Shown here one piece after another: positions 24,695 to 33,121 of a DNA stretch of 64,000 nucleotides. Under the pieces are notes generated by a model. That model had not been told where the DNA came from, made no database searches, and saw only the letters and a program-made list of their open reading frames with translations. The translations under genes and the position numbers were made by a program. This stretch comes from Acidimicrobiaceae bacterium (GTDB lineage Bacteria; Actinomycetota; Acidimicrobiia; Acidimicrobiales; Ilumatobacteraceae), in contig JAHEDX010000003.1 of the NCBI GenBank assembly GCA_024641005.1, positions 37,920 to 101,919 of the forward strand, given 5' to 3'. Numbering within the stretch: position 1 is the stretch's first letter; each line of letters opens with the position of its first letter.

Positions 24695-24724
24695 GGTTCG
24701 CCGGCCTCAGCTCGTTCGGGCGGC

Positions 24725-25603
24725 TCAGGTGTTGAGGTTGACGTCGAACAGCTCAGCGAACGCCGCGATGTAGTCGTCGAGCGACTCGGTCCGTCCCAGC
24801 GCGATCCATTCCGCATCGGTCATCCGCTCACGACCGGCGATGATCCCGCTGCTCGCCCAACTCACGGGGTAGCGAAGGACGGGATCGTCGGTCTCGATCG
24901 CATGCCGGATCACCTTGGCCACCTCGATCGCATCGGTGGCATTGATCCGGCCGGCGGCGTACAGCTGCAACATGCGTTCGTAGGCCGGCGCATATGCACC
25001 TGAGGTATCGGGCAGGTCGAGGTTCTTGCCGAAGATCGACGACTTGGTGATGCCCGGCTCGACGATCGCGACCCTGATCCCGAAGGGGGCGACTTCGAGC
25101 GCGAGTTGCTCGCTGACACCCTCGAGGGCCCACTTGGCCGCTACATACGGGGCCTGGGCGATCGCTCCGAACCGGCCGACGACAGAGGTCACGTTGACGA
25201 TCGTGCCGCCGCCATGCGCTCGCATTCGCGGCAGCACGGCTTGCGCGCAACGCACGGCGCCGCACAGGTCGACGTCGACGACCTCGAGGAAACGCTCGGG
25301 ACTGGTTTCTTCGACCACACCGTTGCCACCGACACCGGCATTGTTCACCAAATGGTCGATGTGACCTGCACGCTCGTAGATCTCTGCGAAGCCGTCGCGC
25401 ACCGAGTGGTCGGATGCGATGTCGAGCTCGACGAGCTCGACGCCGACACCCATGGCCTCGGCGGCGTCGAGCAACTTTCCGGCTCGCGGTGTCGACCGGA
25501 CCGTCGCAAAGACGGTGTGGCCCGACTCCGCTAGATGGAGAGCGGTCGCCCGGCCGATGCCGGAGTTGGCACCGGTTACCACGGTCACAGGAGCATCAGA
25601 CAT
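24725..25603 (-). CDS. Short-chain dehydrogenase/reductase
   Basis: Classical NAD(P)-dependent SDR of 292 aa. It has the cofactor motif TGANSGIGR (residues 9-17), the NNAGVGG motif, catalytic Ser in VTSVVGRFG and Tyr/Lys in YVAAK. Arg after the first strand (TVRST) suggests an NADP preference (inference). The start is the ATG at 25601-25603; 13 upstream codons are open but carry no start evidence. The extended C-terminal region (about 190-292) resembles SDRs acting on bulky or lipid substrates. The substrate cannot be named. Confidence 0.9.
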   Translation of the reverse strand: MSDAPVTVVTGANSGIGRATALHLAESGHTVFATVRSTPRAGKLLDAAEAMGVGVELVELDIASDHSVRDGFAEIYERAGHIDHLVNNAGVGGNGVVEETSPERFLEVVDVDLCGAVRCAQAVLPRMRAHGGGTIVNVTSVVGRFGAIAQAPYVAAKWALEGVSEQLALEVAPFGIRVAIVEPGITKSSIFGKNLDLPDTSGAYAPAYERMLQLYAAGRINATDAIEVAKVIRHAIETDDPVLRYPVSWASSGIIAGRERMTDAEWIALGRTESLDDYIAAFAELFDVNLNT

Positions 25604-25698
25604 GGCAGAGAGGGTACGACAGCCACGTTCCGTTCGTTCCACCCGTTCCGATCAGCGTTTCGCAGACCCGGTCCGGCAGTTTGCTGAACAGAACGGGG

Positions 25699-26661
25699 TC
25701 AGGGCGTCACGTCGCCGCGGAGCTGGCGGATCCAGTCGTCCGCGAGCTGCCACCGCTCGTCGGCGTGCACTCGAGCATCATGTGCCTGATCGTCGGCCCG
25801 CGGCCACGAGCCGAAGAACTTGACCATCCCCTGCTTCGCGTGCAGCGCGCGCATCGCGTCGGCAAGGAGGTCATCGCCGACATGCCCCTCGGCGAACAGG
25901 ATGAAGCAGTAGTCGCCGAGCCCACCGTGCTTGGTGGGGCGCGAGATCAGGTTCGACAGGTTGAGGCGCCTCGCCGCGAACTCCTGCAGGATCGAGATCA
26001 GGCTGCCCGGCTCGTCGGCTCGCTGGTATACCACCAACGCCGTGCGGTCGTGACCCGTCGGCGCAGGGATGCCGTGGCGCGCTACGACGACGAACCGCGT
26101 CTGGTTGCCGTCGTGATCCTCGATGTTCTCGGCCAACACCTCGAGGCCGTACAGCTCGGCAGCAACCCGCGGGGCGATCGCGGCAACCTGCAGAGACGGG
26201 TCGTCGTTGACGAGTTGGGCGGCGCCGGCCGTCGACGAGGCATTGCGAATGTCCGCTGCCGGCAGGTGCTCGCGCAAGAAGCGGTGGCACTGGGCGGTCG
26301 CGACCGGGATCGACAAGATCTCCCTGATGTCGGCGAGAGCGACGCCGGGCTTGGCCGCGAGCGTCATGTGGATGTCGAGCACGACCTCGCGAACGATCAC
26401 CAACTCGTGATCGAATGCGAGCGCGTCGAGCGTGAAGTTGACCATTCCCTCGATCGAGTTCTCGATCGGCACGAAGCCGAAATCGACATCGCCGCCGGTG
26501 ACGGCGTCGAGCACGTCGGGCACCGTGCGGTAGGCGATGACCTCGCCGGCCGCCAAGTCTGGCTGGGTCCGCAAGGCCTGCTCGGTGAACGTACCGAACG
26601 GCCCGAAGAACGCGACGCGGGGCCTGCGATCTGGCGTGCTCGTGGAGTCCGAACCGTTCAT
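25699..26661 (-). CDS. pheA: Prephenate dehydratase with ACT domain
   Basis: Monofunctional enzyme of 320 aa converting prephenate to phenylpyruvate in phenylalanine synthesis. The catalytic domain (about 13-195) starts AFFGPFGTFTEQAL and includes PIENSIEGMV, STAGAAQLV and the active-site motif NQTRFVVV. A C-terminal ACT domain (about 210-285) has EPGSLISILQEFA and ISRPTK, corresponding to the ESRP Phe-binding motif of the family with Ile replacing Glu, so feedback control may differ (inference). The start is the ATG at 26659-26661. It is divergent from larB. Confidence 0.94.
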   Translation of the reverse strand: MNGSDSTSTPDRRPRVAFFGPFGTFTEQALRTQPDLAAGEVIAYRTVPDVLDAVTGGDVDFGFVPIENSIEGMVNFTLDALAFDHELVIVREVVLDIHMTLAAKPGVALADIREILSIPVATAQCHRFLREHLPAADIRNASSTAGAAQLVNDDPSLQVAAIAPRVAAELYGLEVLAENIEDHDGNQTRFVVVARHGIPAPTGHDRTALVVYQRADEPGSLISILQEFAARRLNLSNLISRPTKHGGLGDYCFILFAEGHVGDDLLADAMRALHAKQGMVKFFGSWPRADDQAHDARVHADERWQLADDWIRQLRGDVTP

Positions 26662-26767
26662 GCAGCATGAGGTTACGAGGCACCGGGTCGATTGCGAAGC
26701 CGGGTTCCACCGTTCGGCGCCGAGGAACCCACGATGGCGTGCCCGTTTTGCGCGATGTTCTGCCAGC

Positions 26768-27517
26768 ATGTCCGACATGGACGAGCCAGCGCTGCGCGCG
26801 TTGATCGAAGCGATCCGGTCGGGCGACACCTCGGCCGACGATGCTGTCGATCGTCTGCGGCGCCTCCCGTTCGCCGAGGTCGGCGAGGCATTGGTCGATC
26901 ACCACCGCACACTGCGCCAGGGCATGCCCGAAGCCGTATACGGGCCGGGCAAGACGGCGCAACAGTGCGTGCGCATCGTCGAAGAGTTGTTGGCCCACGG
27001 GTCGGGGCCGGTGCTGCTCACGAGGGCGTCCGACGATCAGATCCGGGCCGTGCTGGCGCAACACCGTGACGCCGAGGTCAGCGCCGGGTGTGTGCTGTGG
27101 CGCAAGCCGACCGCTCGGACCGACAGACGCGTCCTGGTGGCCACGGCCGGCACCGCCGACACGCCCGTCGCCGACGAGGCGGCCATCACGCTCGCCGCAT
27201 ACGGCCATGACGCCGATCGCCTCCACGACATCGGGGTCGCCGGGTTGCACCGTTTGCTCGCCCACGTCGATCAGATCACCGGAGCGGATGCCGTAATCGT
27301 GGTCGCCGGCATGGAGGGGGCGCTCGCGAGCGTCGTAGGGGGCCTCACCGCCTGCCCGGTCGTCGCTGTGCCCACGTCGGTCGGATACGGATCGGGACTC
27401 GACGGCGTGACCGCCCTGCTCGCGATGCACGCAGCATGCGCGAGCGGTATCACGGTGGTCGGCGTCGACAACGGTTTCGGCGCGGCGAGCGCAGTTGCCA
27501 GAATGCTGCGCACATGA
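26768..27517 (+). CDS. larB: LarB, nickel-pincer nucleotide cofactor biosynthesis
   Basis: Carboxylase/hydrolase of nicotinic acid adenine dinucleotide, the first step towards the (SCS)Ni pincer cofactor of lactate racemase-type enzymes. The 249-aa product has the N-terminal region (LRRLPFAEVGEALVDHHR) and a PurE-like C-terminal domain (VATAGTADTPVADEAA, VVAGMEGALASVVGGL, VPTSVGYG, NGFGAAS), the standard LarB signature. Start is the ATG at 26768; an in-frame ATG at 26777 is also possible. It overlaps larC as ATGA. Neither LarE (sulfur insertion) nor a LarA-type enzyme is in the window. Confidence 0.94.
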   Translation: MSDMDEPALRALIEAIRSGDTSADDAVDRLRRLPFAEVGEALVDHHRTLRQGMPEAVYGPGKTAQQCVRIVEELLAHGSGPVLLTRASDDQIRAVLAQHRDAEVSAGCVLWRKPTARTDRRVLVATAGTADTPVADEAAITLAAYGHDADRLHDIGVAGLHRLLAHVDQITGADAVIVVAGMEGALASVVGGLTACPVVAVPTSVGYGSGLDGVTALLAMHAACASGITVVGVDNGFGAASAVARMLRT

Positions 27518-28731
27518 CTCGTACCGTCTGGTTCAACTGTTGCGCCGGCGTCGCCGGCGACATGCTGCTGGCCTCGCTGATCGACGCGGGCGCCGATCGA
27601 CTCGCTGTCATGGACGCGTGGGCCGCGTTGGGCGTCGACGGCTTCGCCGCGACCTGGGAACGCGTGCAACGCTGCGGCGTTTCGTCATTGTGGACCAATC
27701 TCGCGATCGATCGGGAGCACGACCACGGCCACCACGAAGCACACGGGCACGACGAAGCACACGGGCATCGGCCTGCCGGCGAGGTCGTCGCCATGATCGA
27801 GGCCGCAGACCTCCCCGCTCGAGTCCGCGACGACGCGGTGTCGGTCTACCGGGCGTTGGCCGCTGTCGAGGGCGCGATCCACGACATGGACCCCGAGCAC
27901 GTCGAACTCCACGAAGTCGGCGCGTTGGACTCGATCCTCGACGTCGTCGGTGTCTGCGCCGCGCTGCACGCGCTGGGGATCGACCGCATCGTGTATTCCC
28001 CCATCGCCCTCGGCCACGGGACGGTGCAGACCGCGCATGGGACGCTGCCCAACCCGGTGCCGGCCGTCAGCCGCATGCTGGCCACGGCAGGCGCTGCCAC
28101 GGTAGGAGTCGACACCACGATGGAACTCTCGACACCGACCGGCGTGGCGTTGCTCACCGTCCTCGGCGAGCGTTGCGGACCGATGCCGTCGATGACTGTT
28201 GCGTCGACCGGGTTCGGTGCCGGGACCGCTGACCCACGCGGTCGGCCCAATGTCGTGCAGGCGATCGTCGGGACCGAGGCGTCCGGAGGAGGAACCGAGG
28301 GCGGTCGACCTTGTCACCTGGTCGAGGCCAACGTCGATGACGTCACCGGTGAGGTGCTGGCCCACACGATCACCGAGATCATCGCAGCGGGGGCGCACGA
28401 CGCCTGGGCGACACCGATCGTGATGAAGAAGGGACGGCCCGCCCATACGGTTCACGCCTTGTGCGACGAAGCCACGTTCGACGAGGTGCGCCGGGTGATG
28501 ATCTCGGAAACCGGCACGCTCGGCGTACGAGCGTCAACGGTGCATCGCTGGCCTCAACGGCGACGCGACGCCGTGGTCGAGATCGACGGTCAGCCGATTC
28601 GCCTCAAGTTGGGTGACGACCGGGTCAAGGTCGAACACGACGACGCTCGCGCCGCCGCGGTAGCACTGGGGCGACCGCTACGCGCCGTGATCGCCGAGGC
28701 CGAACACCTCGGGCGCGATCTGATCAGCTGA
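27514..28731 (+). CDS. larC: LarC, nickel insertion protein for the pincer cofactor
   Basis: CTP-dependent cyclometallase that inserts nickel in the last step of pincer cofactor synthesis. The 405-aa product is one continuous frame, unlike Lactobacillus larC, which needs a programmed frameshift to fuse larC1 and larC2. Landmarks are FNCCAGVAGDMLLASLIDAG, the ELHEVGALDSILDVVG helix, STPTGVALL and the C-terminal ANVDDVTGEVLAHT, MKKGRPAHTV and ETGTLGVR. A His-rich loop (about residues 69-85) is a likely nickel-handling segment. The 3' end overlaps the convergent thioredoxin gene by 8 bp. Confidence 0.94.
   Translation: MTRTVWFNCCAGVAGDMLLASLIDAGADRLAVMDAWAALGVDGFAATWERVQRCGVSSLWTNLAIDREHDHGHHEAHGHDEAHGHRPAGEVVAMIEAADLPARVRDDAVSVYRALAAVEGAIHDMDPEHVELHEVGALDSILDVVGVCAALHALGIDRIVYSPIALGHGTVQTAHGTLPNPVPAVSRMLATAGAATVGVDTTMELSTPTGVALLTVLGERCGPMPSMTVASTGFGAGTADPRGRPNVVQAIVGTEASGGGTEGGRPCHLVEANVDDVTGEVLAHTITEIIAAGAHDAWATPIVMKKGRPAHTVHALCDEATFDEVRRVMISETGTLGVRASTVHRWPQRRRDAVVEIDGQPIRLKLGDDRVKVEHDDARAAAVALGRPLRAVIAEAEHLGRDLIS
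27733..27768 (+). repeat. Tandem 18-bp duplication in the LarC His-rich loop
   Basis: Two copies of an 18-bp unit (ACGAAGCACACGGGCA core) encode consecutive His-Glu/Asp-Glu-Ala-His-Gly blocks. They double the number of His residues in the loop. Confidence 0.7.
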
Positions 28732-29455
28732 GGCCGAGCGCGCCCGAGAACAGATCGAGGATCTCAGCGGGCTCACGTTCCCCCGACCAGCGCGCGGCGA
28801 CATCTCCATTTGCGTCGATCAGCGTGACGAACGGGAAACCGCTCACGCCATAGGCTTCGGCCGCGATGAACGTTTGGCGTTCCATGTCGATGCCGTCGAG
28901 CATCGCCGGATACGTCCAGTCCAGCCCCTCGATCCAGGGAAACGGTGGATAGCCCGGACGGTCCGGGCTCGACGCCGTGAGCACGGCGACGACGTTGAGG
29001 CCATCGGGAATCTTCCCCTCGTCACGCAGTTGATTGATGCGCGGCACTTCGGCATTGCAGTGCGGGCACCAATGGGCGAGGAAGACCACCATGGTCGGCC
29101 CGGCTGCGGCCGCGTCCACCCGGACCGTTTCGCCGTCGGCACCGAGCCCGACCAGCACGGGTGCCGGCGTACCGACGGCGGGGTCCGTCACACCCTTCGT
29201 ATCGTCGAGAAGGGGCAACGAGTCACCGACCACCTCCATGGGGCCGACTGCTTCGGCGAACCCGGGAGGCACGTCTGGCGAGATCGTGGCATCGGGCGGC
29301 GCCAGAGTGGTGTCAACCGTGTCGGCGTCGGCGGCATCACCAGCATCGACACTCGTGGTCGGCGAGGCGACAGGGCCCGACTCGCCTCCGCAGGCGGTGA
29401 CGAGGCCGACCGCTGCCACCATGGCCAGCGCGGCGATTCGACGGGTTGGGTTCAC
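28724..29455 (-). CDS. Thioredoxin-like lipoprotein (TlpA family)
   Basis: Extracytoplasmic thiol protein of 243 aa. Signal peptide with lipobox VTAC (about Cys22), a long acidic Asp/Thr/Pro-rich linker (about 25-80) and a thioredoxin fold from about 95 with motif WCPHC, plus the cis-Pro segment SGFPFVT. The GTG at 29453-29455 overlaps the stop of the DsbB-like gene as GTGA, so the two form one unit. WCPHC (Dsb-like Pro-His) suggests an oxidant; DsbB would reoxidise it (inference). It overlaps larC by 8 bp tail to tail. Confidence 0.9.
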   Translation of the reverse strand: MNPTRRIAALAMVAAVGLVTACGGESGPVASPTTSVDAGDAADADTVDTTLAPPDATISPDVPPGFAEAVGPMEVVGDSLPLLDDTKGVTDPAVGTPAPVLVGLGADGETVRVDAAAAGPTMVVFLAHWCPHCNAEVPRINQLRDEGKIPDGLNVVAVLTASSPDRPGYPPFPWIEGLDWTYPAMLDGIDMERQTFIAAEAYGVSGFPFVTLIDANGDVAARWSGEREPAEILDLFSGALGLS

Positions 29456-29991
29456 GAGGTCTCCCGGGGGGTTCTGACCGAGTCGAACGACAAGGTGTTG
29501 ACGACGATGATGGACACGAATCCGGCCAGTGCACCGAAGGCCAACGTGACGAAACCGAACTCGCGGAACCACACGTCGGCGCACGAGGGCCCGAACAGAG
29601 CGCAGGTCTCGGAATCGTTCAGGACTCCCCATTCGATCAAGTAGTGGTAGATCGATATGCCGGCACCGACGCCGGCGATCGGCAGGATGTACCAGCGCGC
29701 TCCGGCGTCGCGGCGAATCAGCCCGATCAGAGCGATCGCCGCAATCGGGTACATCGCGACGCGCTGGAACCAGCACAATCGGCAGGGCAGGAAGTGAGCC
29801 GATTCCGAGAAGTAGAGGCTGCCGAGCATCGCCACCCCGGCAATCGCCAACGTGAGCGGGGCCCGCAACGACACGACGCGAGCGCCCAGTTCAGCGGCGA
29901 ATGCGACGCGTGGCGCCAGCAGCCGGGCCGCCACCAGCAACACCGCGCCGACAGCGGCCACGATCGCCAACACCGACGTGACTGTCTCCAT
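29452..29991 (-). CDS. DsbB/BdbC-family disulfide-bond formation protein
   Basis: Four-helix quinone-linked thiol oxidase of 179 aa. The first extracytoplasmic loop holds CRLC in FLPCRLCWFQR, the DsbB/BdbC hallmark, and the second loop holds the Cys pair in ETCALFGPSCADVW. I used the ATG at 29989-29991; a GTG four codons upstream (30003) is an alternative. It is coupled to the WCPHC thioredoxin lipoprotein, together forming an oxidative folding module like BdbC-BdbD. It is divergent from an ABC permease gene 123 bp away. Confidence 0.92.
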   Translation of the reverse strand: METVTSVLAIVAAVGAVLLVAARLLAPRVAFAAELGARVVSLRAPLTLAIAGVAMLGSLYFSESAHFLPCRLCWFQRVAMYPIAAIALIGLIRRDAGARWYILPIAGVGAGISIYHYLIEWGVLNDSETCALFGPSCADVWFREFGFVTLAFGALAGFVSIIVVNTLSFDSVRTPRETS

Positions 29992-30114
29992 GGTCTCGAC
30001 CACCCCACCAGTATGGTCCCCTCAATCCGTATCCCGACGGCAGCCGCACGGGCATGACTTTCGCCCTGCGAAGCGGGGCCCCGGCCTTGAGGGGCGGTAG
30101 CGTCCGATCCGCCC

Positions 30115-31683
30115 ATGGCCACCGCCCTCACCGCATTGCGCCGGACACGGCGTGCTCGCCGACTCGGCGACACGGAATGGTTCGATCTCGCATATCACGT
30201 GTACCTGGCCGGCATCTTCGGTGGGAGCGCGATCATCATCGCGAGCGACTACATCGGCGACGCACCACTCGGTGAAGCAGCGGTCGCCGACGCATTCGCA
30301 CATGGCCCGGCGGTGCTCGGTCTGCTCGCCGTTCTGGCGCTCATCGGAGGGATGAGAAGCGGCTGCGAGGGAGGGCCGGTCTCGGTCGAGGCCGCCGACG
30401 TCGTCCACCTGTTGTTGGCACCGATCTCACGCTCTCGGGTGCTGCGCCAGCCGCTGCTGCAACGGATGCGCGCCGTGATGTTCGGTGCGGTACTGGCGGG
30501 CGGGGTCGCGGGCCTGCTGGCCGCCCAGCGACTGCCGGGCACCGCGCCGTCCTGGACGATGTCGGGCGCGGCCTTCGGCGCCTGTATCGGCGCGATCTTC
30601 GTATCGTCGGCCGCCATCGCTCACTCGTCGCGACTTCCGGGTTGGGCGCCCGGCCTCGTCGCCATCCCCCTCGTCGGCTGGCAGGTCTGGGCGATCATCG
30701 GCGGGATCGTCGGTCCTGGCGACTCGGTGGGCAGTCTCGCCCTCTGGGGATTCCGGCAACAACCACGCGATCTGCTCGGCGTCGCCTTGGTCGTGGCGAT
30801 GATCGCGCTTGCGCTCGCCCTGGCAGGGCGACTGCGCGTCGAACATCTCGCGCGACGCGGTGATCTCGTCTCCCAGCTGCGCTTCGCCGTCACCATGCAG
30901 GATCTGCGAACCGTCGTGCTGTTACGACGCCAACTCCGAGAAGAGCAGCCCCGCAGCCGTCCCTGGTTGCGACTGCCTCCCCGTAACGGCGGCGCCGGCA
31001 CGGCGGTGGTACGCCGCAGCGTCCACGGGCTGACCCGCATCCCAGCGGCACGCTTCGGTCGAATGGTTCTGGTCGCGGCAGGTGCCGGCGTCAGCGCCGG
31101 GGTCGCTGCTCGAGGCTCGACCGCTGCAGTGATCGCCTGCGGCATCCTCGTGTTCGTCGTCGGGCTCGACCTGATCGAACCGTTGTCGCAGGAGGTCGAT
31201 CATCCCGACCGGACATTCGCCCTGCCACAGCAACCCGGCTGGTTGCACGAACGGCTGCTCGTCGGCCCGGTGGTCCTCGCGGCGCCCATCGCACTGGTCG
31301 GCGCCGCCGCCTGCGCCGCAATCGACCCGCCAGCGGCGCCGGCTGCGTTCGTGCTGGCGATTCCGATGATGTGGGCCGGGATGTCGGGCGCCGTGCTCAA
31401 CACGGTGCGCGACGACCAGGACCCGGGCTCGGGAGGCGACGGGCTCCTCGTGCCGCCCGAATTCGCAGGTTTCCGCGACCTGATGCGGACCCTGCTACCC
31501 GTCGTCGCGTCGACGATCGGAACACTCGCGATCCTCGCCGTGCGTGCACAGCCCGATGCGGGCATGGTGGCCCGTTGCGCGTTCGGACTGGGTCTGTATG
31601 TAGCGCTCGTGCGATGGTGGGTGGTGCACCGGGTCGACCTCCGTCAACGCTGGGAAACTTTTGCGGCAGGAGCCCGACCATGA
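30115..31683 (+). CDS. ABC exporter membrane subunit (putative)
   Basis: A 522-aa polytopic protein with about ten hydrophobic helices in two clusters (about 25-75, 120-245) and (315-510). No named domain is recognised. It overlaps a downstream ATPase gene as ATGA, which makes it the membrane partner of an ABC-2-type exporter. The substrate is unknown. The central loop (about 255-300) is highly basic and Arg-rich. A very acidic/neutral N-terminus carries no signal peptide. Start ATG at 30115. Confidence 0.7.
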   Translation: MATALTALRRTRRARRLGDTEWFDLAYHVYLAGIFGGSAIIIASDYIGDAPLGEAAVADAFAHGPAVLGLLAVLALIGGMRSGCEGGPVSVEAADVVHLLLAPISRSRVLRQPLLQRMRAVMFGAVLAGGVAGLLAAQRLPGTAPSWTMSGAAFGACIGAIFVSSAAIAHSSRLPGWAPGLVAIPLVGWQVWAIIGGIVGPGDSVGSLALWGFRQQPRDLLGVALVVAMIALALALAGRLRVEHLARRGDLVSQLRFAVTMQDLRTVVLLRRQLREEQPRSRPWLRLPPRNGGAGTAVVRRSVHGLTRIPAARFGRMVLVAAGAGVSAGVAARGSTAAVIACGILVFVVGLDLIEPLSQEVDHPDRTFALPQQPGWLHERLLVGPVVLAAPIALVGAAACAAIDPPAAPAAFVLAIPMMWAGMSGAVLNTVRDDQDPGSGGDGLLVPPEFAGFRDLMRTLLPVVASTIGTLAILAVRAQPDAGMVARCAFGLGLYVALVRWWVVHRVDLRQRWETFAAGARP

Positions 31684-32363
31684 CCGAACAACTTGCGATC
31701 GAAACGAAGGGGCTCGGACGCGATTACGGCGACGTCACCGCGCTGCACCCGATCGAACTCACCGTGCCGACCGGTCAACGGCTCGCCCTGGTGGGTCACA
31801 ACGGCAGCGGCAAGACCACGCTGATCCGGCTGCTCTCGGGCCTGCTCGATCCGAGCGCCGGCGCCGCGAAGGTCGGCGGCCACACGGCAGGTTCACTCGA
31901 GGCGCGAGCGACGCTGTCGTACCTCGCGGATCAGCCGATCTTCTACGACGACCTCTCCGTGCTCGAACATCTCGAATACGTCGCCCGCCTCCACGGTCGC
32001 GACGACTGGTCCGACGCGGCAAACGACCTGCTCGAGCGTTTCGGGCTCACCGATCGGGCCGGGCACCTGCCCTCGACATTCAGCCGCGGACTCAAGCAGA
32101 AGGCAGCGATCTGTCTTGCGTTCGTGCGGCCATTCGATGTGCTCGTGGTCGACGAGCCGTTCGTGGGGCTCGACAGCAGCGGACGTGACGAACTGCTCGC
32201 ATTGTTCGACGATGCCCACGAGTTGGGCAAGACGCTGCTGGTCGCGACCCACGAACTCACCACCGTCGCGGCGAGCGATCGGGTCGTGGCGCTGCGGGAC
32301 GGCCAGATCGCCTACGACGGCTCCCCCGACACCGATCTCGGGGCGCTCGTCGAAGGTGGCTGA
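31680..32363 (+). CDS. ABC transporter ATP-binding protein
   Basis: A 227-aa ATPase with Walker A GHNGSGKTT (about 39-47), Q-loop region YLADQPIFYDDLSV, a signature FSRGLKQK in place of LSGGQ (as is common in ABC-2 exporter ATPases), Walker B VLVVDEPFVGLD and the H-loop His in VATHELTT. It is translationally coupled to the membrane subunit upstream. The family usually exports drugs, polysaccharides or heme-related compounds. Neighbouring disulfide genes point elsewhere, so no substrate is assigned. Confidence 0.92.
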   Translation: MTEQLAIETKGLGRDYGDVTALHPIELTVPTGQRLALVGHNGSGKTTLIRLLSGLLDPSAGAAKVGGHTAGSLEARATLSYLADQPIFYDDLSVLEHLEYVARLHGRDDWSDAANDLLERFGLTDRAGHLPSTFSRGLKQKAAICLAFVRPFDVLVVDEPFVGLDSSGRDELLALFDDAHELGKTLLVATHELTTVAASDRVVALRDGQIAYDGSPDTDLGALVEGG

Positions 32364-32415
32364 ACGGGTGCTCGCCAGCCGCATCGGACGGTGATGGCTG
32401 CTGTAGGGTGCTGGT

Positions 32416-33060
32416 ATGCAGGAATTCTCCTCCATCAGCGTTTCGTCCTATGAAGCGGGCCTGTTGGCCGATCGCCTCACCGAGCAGTCCAGTGAGGGCT
32501 GGGAAGTGGTCGCCATCGTCCCGACCGGCAGCACGGTCACTGCGTTCTTGAGTCGTGAGGCCACAACGGCCGACGAGCAGATCGCTGCGTCGACCGAACA
32601 CGCCGAGGCCGCGGCGGTCGTCGTGCCCGAGGCCGCGTCCGAGCCCGAGGCCGGTGCCGGCACGAACGATGCCGACGAGGTTGCGGCGCCTGAAGCCGAG
32701 TCGACCGACGAAGCAGGTTGGGCGGCCCTGGCCTCCGAGGTGGCGGCAACGGCCGACGACGACTCTCCAGCGCTCCCCGAACGTGACTCGGCCGTCGACG
32801 TGGCAGCAGCCACCGAAGTCGTAGCAGCCACCGAGGTCGCGGCGGCCACCGACGTTGCAGCGGCCACCGAGGCGGCGAGCGCCGCAGCGGACACCTCGGC
32901 CGAAACCGCAACGGCAAGCGCAGCGGCAAGCGGCGCTGCCCCGGCTGGCTGGTATGCAGATCCCTCGTCCCGGTTCGAGTTGCGGTATTGGGACGGCAAC
33001 CAGTGGACCGAGCACGTCTCGCGCGCCGGTCAGCAATACACCGACCCGCCTGTCGCCTGA
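32416..33060 (+). CDS. DUF2510 protein with Ala-rich repetitive linker
   Basis: A 214-aa protein. Residues 1-46 form a compact alpha/beta segment (SYEAGLLADRLTEQSSEGWE) like DUF4177-type domains. Residues 47-173 are low-complexity Ala/Glu/Thr/Asp, including four hexapeptide repeats. The C-terminus (about 175-213) is a DUF2510 domain (APAGWYADPSSRFELRYWDG, then NQWTEHV). DUF2510 usually lies on one side of a membrane helix in actinobacteria, but none is present here. The function is unknown. It is 52 bp downstream of the ABC ATPase on the same strand. Confidence 0.75.
   Translation: MQEFSSISVSSYEAGLLADRLTEQSSEGWEVVAIVPTGSTVTAFLSREATTADEQIAASTEHAEAAAVVVPEAASEPEAGAGTNDADEVAAPEAESTDEAGWAALASEVAATADDDSPALPERDSAVDVAAATEVVAATEVAAATDVAAATEAASAAADTSAETATASAAASGAAPAGWYADPSSRFELRYWDGNQWTEHVSRAGQQYTDPPVA
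32800..32871 (+). repeat. Four tandem 18-bp coding repeats
   Basis: Four copies of an 18-bp unit (GTxGCAGCAGCCACCGAG-like) encode VAAATE, VVAATE, VAAATD and VAAATE in the linker of the DUF2510 protein. Copy number is likely to vary between strains (inference). Confidence 0.85.
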
Positions 33061-33121
33061 CCCCGGAACTCCCGACTGAAGGCCCTGGGTCGGCGGGCAC
33101 CGCGACGGTACCCTCACCAAC

